From the NCBI GenBank assembly GCA_028696285.1, contig JAQVHJ010000137.1:1-6772 (forward strand): a stretch of 6,772 nt of DNA. The letters run 5' to 3'. Below the pieces are notes generated by a model. That model was not told the DNA's origin. It ran no database searches and was given only the letters and a program-made list of their open reading frames with translations. Source of the stretch: a bacterium (GTDB lineage: Bacteria; AUK180; JAQVHJ01). Both the position numbers and the translations under genes were made by a program. This document shows positions 1 to 4,232 of this stretch, piece by piece (within the stretch, counting starts at the first letter, position 1; the number at the start of each line of letters is the position of its first letter).

Positions 1-2
1 GG

Positions 3-497
3 ATTCGGTATTTCAGGGATAAGGGTATAATTAAGACCGCGAAGTTCTCGGTTGTGAACGGGCAGATAATTTATCCGGACGAGTATGTTCATGACGGGAA
101 GCCGGCATTTAAATGTATTAAGTGCGGAAAGAGTTTCAACCTGGATAAAATTGTCAAGCACATGTTCAGTTTTCATTTGGAGCTTCTGGATTCGAGTGAT
201 ACGACGCCGTATTTCCGGAAATATCCTGAATTGATCTTTTATCTCGAGACATTTGTCCGGAACCTTGAATCACTTGAAGGTGATTTGAAGGAACTGCACA
301 AGGAACAGGAACGCCGTCAGAATGAACTTGTAAATTCAGAGAAGGAGACAATGAAGCAGGTGGCGGGGTATGCAATTAATACCGTTGCTCAGGGCTTGGT
401 TGGGTTTTTATGGAAGGCATTCCTGGTCATTTTTATTTTTACTGTTATCGTAGGGGTGGTTGTTTTCGGATTAATCTTTTTCTTTCGAAGTATTTAA
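3..497 (+). CDS. zinc-knuckle membrane protein, hypothetical (5' partial)
   Basis: The reading frame is open to the left edge, so the true start probably lies upstream. A GTG at 54 would give 147 residues but has no convincing ribosome binding site. Numbering from that GTG, a compact C-x2-C-x11-H-x4-H motif (C21, C24, H36, H41, with CGKSF after the first pair) resembles a C2H2 zinc finger, with one residue fewer than the usual 12 between Cys and His. Residues about 65-105 are Glu/Lys-rich and likely a helix or coiled coil. The last 30 residues (about 117-143) are strongly hydrophobic and predict one membrane helix with a very short tail ending FFFRSI. The finger would therefore lie on one side of the membrane, presumably the cytoplasm. 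The gene ends 9 bases before the diguanylate cyclase start, suggesting co-transcription. I do not recognise the family; metal binding and orientation are inferred. Confidence 0.7.
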   Translation: MRYFRDKGIIKTAKFSVVNGQIIYPDEYVHDGKPAFKCIKCGKSFNLDKIVKHMFSFHLELLDSSDTTPYFRKYPELIFYLETFVRNLESLEGDLKELHKEQERRQNELVNSEKETMKQVAGYAINTVAQGLVGFLWKAFLVIFIFTVIVGVVVFGLIFFFRSI

Positions 498-506
498 GGG
501 TGGAGA

Positions 507-2009
507 ATGAAGGATATATTTAAGGAGATTTTCAATTCGGTTCACATGAGTATTGTTGTTGTGAATGATAAGTTCATAATCAGGGAATGGAATAAGGATA
601 CCGAATTAATGTACGGGATATCATCCGATTTAGTTCTGGGAAAGAATTTAATTGATTCATTCCCGGATTTAAAGAGGATTCACCTGGATACGTTCATTGC
701 CAAATGCTTCAAGACCGGGGATAAGTTTGAGATCAAGGAGAAGTTCCGGAAGACCTTGATGAAGGGGAGGCTGTATATAGATTATTTCATCTCACCCATT
801 GAAATAGACGGGGAGATCAAGTACGTTTCCATTGCATCGAAGGATGTGACTGAGCGCGTTTTACTTCGGCATAATCTCCAGGAACAGAATCAGAGATTGA
901 ATGTTCTTTATGATATTGCAAAGACGCTCCTGTCCACATTGAATCTGGAGGAGGTTCTGTTTTTGATCCTGACAGGAATTACAAATCCGCAGATGGAAGG
1001 ATTCGGGCGGGCGGTATTATTCATTAAGGAGGAGAATGAACAGGGCCGGTTCTTTGCCGGGGCTATCGGTATCGGGAGTGAGTCGGGGAAGGAAGCGCAT
1101 AATCTCTGGAAGAAGTTCCTGAAGAATCCGAATAAGTTTGACGATTTCATTTCAGTATTTAATAAATTTAATGAGAGTACCAATTTAACTTTTCATAATT
1201 ATATCCAGGGTCTCGGGTTCTTCGAGAAGGAGATTCGGAAGCAGTGGAAGATTCGGAATATTACTCATTTCACGAAGAAACCCGGCAGAAATTGTATCCC
1301 GGAGATCATTACGAATTTCTTTAATCAGGATGAATTTGTTCTGATACCCATCTGGGTTGACAAGGACCTGTTCGGGATTGTGTATGTAGATAATTACAAG
1401 GGGAAGAAGCACGGCTTTTCCAAGCCTGACCTTGAATTTTTGGATTTGAGCACTAATCTTGCCGGCCTTGCAATCAGGTTATCAATGCAGTATGAAGAGA
1501 CTTACGAATCTACGATCCGTGATGCTTTGACTAGGCTATTCAATCACAGGAGGTTCTATTCATTATTAAAGGAGAATATCAAGATTTCTCTCGAGAATAA
1601 GAGTAAGCTTTCATTGATAATGATGGACATAGATTATTTTAAGAAGTATAATGATACATTCGGCCATGTTGAAGGGGATCAGGTTCTCCGCGAGATCGCT
1701 TCTATAATTTTGAGTAATATCCGGAATATAGATTATGCCGCGCGATATGGCGGGGAGGAGTTTGCGGTCCTACTGCCTAATGTCGGGATCAAGGAAGCAT
1801 TTGAGATTGCGAACAGGATCCGTATTGCTGTCAGTAAGCATGAATTCAAGAAGTCAAAAGAGATTACCTGGGGCGGAATCACGATAAGCGGCGGGGTAGC
1901 GACTTATCCTGATGTTACGAAAAATGCGATTGAGCTGGTGAAGAAGGCCGACAGCGCCCTGTACAAGGCGAAGAGGGCAGGACGGAATAATATAAAGAAG
2001 GCAAAGTAA
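507..2009 (+). CDS. PAS-GAF-GGDEF diguanylate cyclase
   Basis: Predicted to make cyclic di-GMP from two GTP. The 500-residue protein has no membrane segment and should be cytoplasmic. A PAS domain (about 5-118) ends in a typical PAC-like DVTER. A GAF domain (about 130-330) has the RAVLFI and AIGIG segments seen in a GAF subtype common in bacterial sensor proteins. The GGDEF domain (about 336-498) opens with DALTRLFNHRRF. Its active-site motif is GGEEF at 415-419. D374 in DIDYFKKYND is the expected metal ligand, and N382 and D391 match the GTP-binding Asn and Asp of PleD. R406-N-I-D409 is an intact RxxD inhibitory site five residues before GGEEF, so product feedback is expected. There is no EAL or HD-GYP domain. 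The ATG at 507 has an AGGGTGGAG binding site just upstream. The signals sensed by PAS and GAF are unknown; neither heme nor flavin ligands can be assigned by eye. Confidence 0.95.
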   Translation: MKDIFKEIFNSVHMSIVVVNDKFIIREWNKDTELMYGISSDLVLGKNLIDSFPDLKRIHLDTFIAKCFKTGDKFEIKEKFRKTLMKGRLYIDYFISPIEIDGEIKYVSIASKDVTERVLLRHNLQEQNQRLNVLYDIAKTLLSTLNLEEVLFLILTGITNPQMEGFGRAVLFIKEENEQGRFFAGAIGIGSESGKEAHNLWKKFLKNPNKFDDFISVFNKFNESTNLTFHNYIQGLGFFEKEIRKQWKIRNITHFTKKPGRNCIPEIITNFFNQDEFVLIPIWVDKDLFGIVYVDNYKGKKHGFSKPDLEFLDLSTNLAGLAIRLSMQYEETYESTIRDALTRLFNHRRFYSLLKENIKISLENKSKLSLIMMDIDYFKKYNDTFGHVEGDQVLREIASIILSNIRNIDYAARYGGEEFAVLLPNVGIKEAFEIANRIRIAVSKHEFKKSKEITWGGITISGGVATYPDVTKNAIELVKKADSALYKAKRAGRNNIKKAK

Positions 2010-2011
2010 CC

Positions 2012-2533
2012 ATGCCCGAGATAAAGTTAGTCTCCGGGGAAGAGTTATATGAGATTGTATTTAATGAAATAATCCCCGGGTCCCGGAAATTTTTATGGCT
2101 TGCAACATCCAACCTGAAGAATGTATTCATTGATTATCACAACCGGTCACAATCATTCCTTGAACTGATCAATGAGAAACTGCGCGAGAAGGTTTCTGTC
2201 CGAATCCTTCACGCATCCATGCCGTCGAAGGGATTCATGAATGAGATAAAGAAGCTCGGGGATGACCTTGAGTTCGGGCTTGAATTATTCTGCTGCCCGA
2301 GAAACCACATGAAGATAGTTCTTGCAGATAATTTGAAGATGTATATAGGCAGCGCGAATATTACCGGAGCCGGTGTGGGAATGAAGAGTAAAAATAAACG
2401 TAATTTTGAATTGGGAATATATACAGAAGATAAAGAGATGGTCATGCAGGTCTCTGAATATTTCGATTCAGTCTGGATGGGGAAGTTCTGCGATAAATGC
2501 AAACTGCGGAAAATCTGCCCAAATCCGATATAG
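2012..2533 (+). CDS. single-HKD phospholipase D-like protein
   Basis: A 173-residue protein of the phospholipase D superfamily. One complete HKD motif is visible: H99-M-K101, D106, then G113-S-A-N116, fitting HxK(x)4D(x)6GSxN. With a single motif, an active enzyme would need to dimerise to build its two-His site, as in Nuc-type bacterial nucleases. The substrate could be nucleic acid or phospholipid; length and lack of a signal peptide favour a cytoplasmic nuclease-like role, but this is inference. The C terminus carries C160-x2-C163-x5-C169 just before the end, and C94-C95 precede the HKD motif; these might bind a metal. The start lies 2 bases after the cyclase stop, with GAAGG about 10 bases upstream inside the cyclase gene, so translation is probably coupled. 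It is the last gene of the left cassette. Confidence 0.88.
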   Translation: MPEIKLVSGEELYEIVFNEIIPGSRKFLWLATSNLKNVFIDYHNRSQSFLELINEKLREKVSVRILHASMPSKGFMNEIKKLGDDLEFGLELFCCPRNHMKIVLADNLKMYIGSANITGAGVGMKSKNKRNFELGIYTEDKEMVMQVSEYFDSVWMGKFCDKCKLRKICPNPI

Positions 2534-2556
2534 TGGATAAATCAGTAAGCGTAATC

Positions 2557-2580
2557 TCATGAACCACGTAGAGTTCATGA
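2557..2580. repeat. hairpin after the left cassette
   Basis: TCATGAAC and GTTCATGA form an 8-bp perfect stem around an 8-base loop, starting 24 bases after the stop codon of the HKD gene. It could stop or protect the transcript end, but the stem is AT-rich and no T-run follows, so a classical intrinsic terminator is doubtful. A second small hairpin (GTTTGC-TGC-GCAAAC, 2599-2613) follows 18 bases later, also without a T-run. Confidence 0.35.
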
Positions 2581-2656
2581 TTTACAAGTAAGAGTATGGT
2601 TTGCTGCGCAAACGTTATTAAATAAAAGTATTGAATGCTGGTGGTACTGAATTAAG

Positions 2657-2680
2657 TCTCAATCTCTATCTCAATCTCGG
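2657..2680. repeat. hexamer tandem run (TCTCAA type)
   Basis: Four consecutive 6-bp units (TCTCAA, TCTCTA, TCTCAA, TCTCGG) form a short degenerate tandem run. No gene covers it. Confidence 0.5.
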
Positions 2681-2730
2681 CCTGGATTAATATTCATATT
2701 TTTCTTTCCTTCAGGAGCTGATGGTAAGTA

Positions 2731-2752
2731 ACCCCGGTCTTGAGACCGGGGT
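2731..2752. repeat. GC-rich palindrome (ACCCCGGTCT hairpin)
   Basis: ACCCCGGTCT and AGACCGGGGT make a perfect 10-bp stem with a 2-base loop, far more GC-rich than its surroundings. No T-run follows on the + strand; read on the - strand it is followed by TTACTTACC, also not a T-run. It looks more like a dispersed palindromic element than a terminator. Confidence 0.6.
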
Positions 2753-2947
2753 CAAAGTACCAAAAAAAACTATGCGAAGTTCAGATAAATTATGCCAATT
2801 TACAAACATAAATGTAATGCTTGAACAACTCCTAACTCCTGGGCCGGCCCCCTATTCTATTTTCGATGCAATTTCACATTCCTGAAATTGATCGGGATTC
2901 CTGCGATTCGTTTGTGACTGAAAATGTAAAAGAAGTATTAATATTTA

Positions 2948-2992
2948 GTCCCGTAGGGACGATAGCCATTAGCCCAGCGTTTTAACGCTGGG
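2948..2992. repeat. paired palindromes (GTCCC/GGGAC and CCCAGCGTT/AACGCTGGG)
   Basis: Two hairpins lie 12 bases apart. The first is GTCCC-GTA-GGGAC (2948-2960). The second is CCCAGCGTT-TT-AACGCTGGG (2973-2992), a perfect 9-bp stem. The compact double-hairpin layout, GC-rich in AT-rich intergenic DNA, is typical of REP-like or BIME-like elements. Only one copy is in this window. Confidence 0.55.
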
Positions 2993-3122
2993 TATAAATG
3001 ATTTAAGATATTTTTTGAGAAGTTCAATATTTAAATATAAATAATGATATCAATTATGTAATGTTCTTTCGGTTCAGGATTAATGGTTCAAGTAATCATA
3101 AGATCTAAACATCTGCACCATT

Positions 3123-3173
3123 ATTTACAATGCTATATTCATAATTTTCAATTTACAATCTACAATTTTCAAT
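3123..3173. repeat. 7-bp tandem array, ATTTACA type
   Basis: About seven 7-bp units in one register: ATTTACA, ATGCTAT, ATTCATA, ATTTTCA, ATTTACA, ATCTACA, ATTTTCA. The two after the first are the most diverged. This is the first of several 7-bp-period arrays in the intergenic region. Confidence 0.55.
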
Positions 3174-3185
3174 GCGCAGCGTTGT

Positions 3186-3205
3186 GTATCAAATGTTTGT
3201 AATGA
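3186..3205. repeat. 20-bp imperfect palindrome, copy 1
   Basis: This copy shares the first 17 bases with the consensus GTATCAAATGTTTGTAATAC and diverges at the end (AATGA). The consensus can fold as GTAT-CAAA-TG-TTTG-(TA bulge)-ATAC. It stands immediately before the first REP-like element. Confidence 0.6.
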
Positions 3206-3212
3206 AATAATA

Positions 3213-3249
3213 GATTGCCACGCTTCACTTTGTTTCGCTCGCAATGACA
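3213..3249. repeat. REP-like element, ATTGCC...GCAATGACA, copy 1
   Basis: Short terminal inverted repeats ATTGC (3214-3218) and GCAAT (3241-3245) bracket a CACGCTTCACTTTG-containing core. The other strand reads TGTCATTGCGAGCG, the start of a palindromic repeat type that I recall as widespread in bacterial intergenic DNA. Copy 3 at 3868-3904 has the same core. Confidence 0.6.
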
Positions 3250-3320
3250 TTATATCGTTTTCGAACCAAATAACGATGCGTTATCGTAAGATCTATCAAG
3301 CGCAGCTATGTGTCTTTGCC

Positions 3321-3581
3321 GTTCGCCTTTACAATTTATTGGTTTGAAAATTATGTTATTATTGAGTACAATTCATGTATTAAGTAAAAATGATACGGGC
3401 GAACACCGTTCGCCTTTATAATTTATTGTTTTGAAAATTATGTTATTATTGAGTACTATTCATGTATTAAATAAAAATGATACGGGCGAACACCGTTCGC
3501 CTTTATAATTTATTGTTTTGAAAATTATGTTATTATTGAGTACTATTCATGTATTAAATAAAAATGATACGGGCGAACACC
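3321..3581. repeat. 87-bp tandem repeat, three units
   Basis: Units start at 3321, 3408 and 3495, each beginning GTTCGCC and ending GGCGAACACC. Units 2 and 3 are identical by eye; unit 1 differs at four positions. At each junction GGCGAAC-ACC-GTTCGCC forms a 7-bp stem with a 3-base loop (3398-3414 and 3485-3501); at 3572-3588 the stem is interrupted by one base change. The unit is AT-rich apart from that hairpin. Although 87 is divisible by 3, the translated repeat is unlike a protein and no binding site precedes it, so I treat it as non-coding. Confidence 0.9.
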
Positions 3582-3598
3582 GTTCACCCCTACATATT

Positions 3599-3618
3599 GT
3601 ATCAAATGTTTATAATAC
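3599..3618. repeat. 20-bp imperfect palindrome, copy 2
   Basis: This copy differs from the consensus GTATCAAATGTTTGTAATAC by one base (TTTATAATAC). Its flanks extend the outer stem to ATTGTAT/ATACAAT. It links the 87-bp array to the following 7-bp array. Confidence 0.65.
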
Positions 3619-3625
3619 AATTCTT

Positions 3626-3667
3626 ACCGTTCCCCGTTTACCGTTTACCATTTACCGTTTACCGTAT
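3626..3667. repeat. 7-bp tandem array, ACCGTTT type, six units
   Basis: Six consecutive units: ACCGTTC, CCCGTTT, ACCGTTT, ACCATTT, ACCGTTT, ACCGTAT. It runs directly into palindrome copy 3. Confidence 0.75.
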
Positions 3668-3687
3668 GTATCAAATGTTTGTAATAC
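3668..3687. repeat. 20-bp imperfect palindrome, copy 3
   Basis: An exact match to the consensus GTATCAAATGTTTGTAATAC, abutting the 7-bp array on its left and followed 8 bases later by the REP-like variant. Confidence 0.65.
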
Positions 3688-3694
3688 AAAAATG

Positions 3695-3738
3695 GATTGC
3701 CACGTCATCCTGAAAATTCAGGATTCCTCGCAATGACA
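3695..3738. repeat. REP-like element variant with internal hairpin, copy 2
   Basis: The ends match copies 1 and 3 (ATTGC at 3696-3700, GCAAT at 3730-3734, then GACATTAT). The core is different: ATCCTGAA-AA-TTCAGGAT (3707-3724), an 8-bp perfect stem. Same ends with a replaced core suggests a family whose central part is exchanged or rapidly evolving. Confidence 0.6.
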
Positions 3739-3742
3739 TTAT

Positions 3743-3777
3743 CACGTTTCACGAATCACGAATCACGGTTCACGTTT
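3743..3777. repeat. 7-bp tandem array, CACGAAT type, five units
   Basis: Five consecutive units: CACGTTT, CACGAAT, CACGAAT, CACGGTT, CACGTTT. The period matches the neighbouring ACCGTTT arrays but the consensus is different. Confidence 0.75.
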
Positions 3778-3785
3778 CCCATATC

Positions 3786-3805
3786 GTATCATATGTTTGT
3801 AATAC
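3786..3805. repeat. 20-bp imperfect palindrome, copy 4
   Basis: GTATCATATGTTTGTAATAC, one change from the consensus. It is followed by AATTCTT and an ACCGTTC-type 7-bp array, as are copies 2 and 6. Confidence 0.65.
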
Positions 3806-3812
3806 AATTCTT

Positions 3813-3840
3813 ACCGTTCACCGTTTACCGTTCACCGTAT
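3813..3840. repeat. 7-bp tandem array, ACCGTTC type, four units
   Basis: Four units: ACCGTTC, ACCGTTT, ACCGTTC, ACCGTAT. The last unit and its junction with the next palindrome match the end of the 3626-3667 array. Confidence 0.7.
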
Positions 3841-3860
3841 GTATCAAATGTTTGTAATAC
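3841..3860. repeat. 20-bp imperfect palindrome, copy 5
   Basis: An exact match to the consensus GTATCAAATGTTTGTAATAC. It precedes REP-like copy 3, just as copies 1 and 3 precede REP-like copies. Confidence 0.65.
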
Positions 3861-3867
3861 AAAAATA

Positions 3868-3904
3868 GATTGCCACGCTTCACTTTGTTTCGCTCGCAAT
3901 GACA
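3868..3904. repeat. REP-like element, ATTGCC...GCAATGACA, copy 3
   Basis: Same sequence as the copy at 3213-3249, displaced by 655 bases, with ATTGC (3869-3873) and GCAAT (3896-3900) at the ends. It is part of the larger duplicated block 3841-4062. Confidence 0.6.
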
Positions 3905-3975
3905 TTATATCGTTTTCGAACCAAATAACGATGCGTTATCGTAAGATCTATCAAGCGCAGCTATGTGTCTTTGCC

Positions 3976-4062
3976 GTTCGCCTTTATAATTTATTGTTTT
4001 GAAAATTATGTTATTATTGAGTACTATTCATGTATTAAATAAAAATGATACGGGCGAACACC
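3976..4062. repeat. 87-bp repeat, single distant unit
   Basis: Identical by eye to units 2 and 3 of the tandem array, and preceded by the same linker as unit 1. Here only one unit is present. The junction hairpin that follows is CGGGCGAA/TTCGCCC, with a compensating shift. Confidence 0.85.
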
Positions 4063-4079
4063 ATTCGCCCCTACATATT

Positions 4080-4099
4080 GTATCAAATGTTTATAATAC
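4080..4099. repeat. 20-bp imperfect palindrome, copy 6
   Basis: Identical to copy 2 (TTTATAATAC form), with the same ATTGTAT/ATACAAT extended stem, placed between the single 87-bp unit and the last 7-bp array. Confidence 0.65.
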
Positions 4100-4106
4100 A
4101 ATTCTT

Positions 4107-4169
4107 ACCATTCACCGTTTACCGTTTACCGTTGACCGTTGACCGTTCACCGTTGACCGTTCACCGCTC
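4107..4169. repeat. 7-bp tandem array, ACCGTTG/ACCGTTC type, nine units
   Basis: Nine units in register: ACCATTC, ACCGTTT, ACCGTTT, ACCGTTG, ACCGTTG, ACCGTTC, ACCGTTG, ACCGTTC, ACCGCTC. It is the longest 7-bp array in the window and ends 10 bases before the -35 box of the FecR promoter. Confidence 0.8.
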
Positions 4170-4178
4170 ATTTTAAAT

Positions 4179-4207
4179 TTGACTTTTATATTTTTATATG
4201 TTATAAT
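4179..4207 (+). promoter_or_regulatory. sigma70-type promoter of the FecR operon
   Basis: TTGACT (4179-4184) and TATAAT (4202-4207) are separated by 17 bases, with a TGT extension directly before the -10 box. This is close to the ideal housekeeping promoter in sequence and spacing. Transcription would begin near 4214, giving a leader of about 20 bases that holds little besides the ribosome binding site. The short leader leaves no room for a riboswitch. Confidence 0.8.
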
Positions 4208-4220
4208 ATTAATATTAACA

Positions 4221-4227
4221 AAGGAGG
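4221..4227 (+). promoter_or_regulatory. Shine-Dalgarno that sets the FecR start
   Basis: AAGGAGG lies 5 bases before the ATG at 4233. An in-frame TTG at 4179 would extend the protein by 18 residues, but it lies inside the promoter and lacks a binding site, so 4233 is the better start. Confidence 0.85.
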
Positions 4228-4232
4228 ATTTT

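Larger units (their letters stand above)
2534..3122. other. intergenic DNA with scattered hairpins, no gene
   Basis: No reading frame here has a plausible start, binding site and protein-like composition. The stretch contains several inverted repeats listed separately, a short CTCAAT-type hexamer run, and a 10-bp palindrome GGGCCGGCCC at 2841-2850. It is AT-rich with patches of high GC. I see no tRNA, no riboswitch I recognise and no clear promoter. Confidence 0.7.
3186..4169. repeat. mosaic repeat region built from recurring modules
   Basis: The order from left to right is: palindrome copy 1, REP-like element, a 71-base linker, three 87-bp units, palindrome 2, 7-bp array, palindrome 3, REP-like variant, a different 7-bp array, palindrome 4, 7-bp array, palindrome 5, REP-like element, the same linker, one 87-bp unit, palindrome 6, long 7-bp array. 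The block 3186-3407 recurs at 3841-4062 (constant offset 655) with only about ten visible differences. The block 3495 to about 3640 recurs at 3976 to about 4121 (offset 481). Frames here are only by-products of repeats. No transposase is encoded in the window, so any mobility would depend on a gene elsewhere. Confidence 0.85.

Noticed and set aside
1185..1412. frames on the - strand within the cyclase gene
   Set aside because: They are antisense shadows of a well-supported domain protein and resemble nothing known.
507..2009. CBASS- or CD-NTase-type defence cyclase
   Set aside because: The catalytic domain is a standard GGDEF with I-site and PAS/GAF sensing domains, not a nucleotidyltransferase fold; the HKD neighbour alone does not make a defence system.
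2731..2752. Rho-independent terminator of the left cassette
   Set aside because: The stem is strong, but there is no T-run after it on either strand and it is about 200 bases from the last stop codon.
3321..3581. CRISPR array
   Set aside because: The whole 87-bp unit repeats without unique spacers, and no cas gene is present.
3518..3736. 72-residue frame on the + strand
   Set aside because: It lies entirely inside repeats, lacks a binding site and its translation is just translated palindromes and 7-bp units.
3697..4002. 101-residue frame on the + strand
   Set aside because: It runs through a REP-like element, 7-bp arrays and a duplicated block; the SRFTNHESRFT-type peptide is the 7-bp array read as codons.
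4179..4232. N-terminal extension of the FecR protein from a TTG at 4179
   Set aside because: The TTG is part of the -35 box, and a strong AAGGAGG sits in front of the ATG at 4233, which also begins a proper signal peptide.
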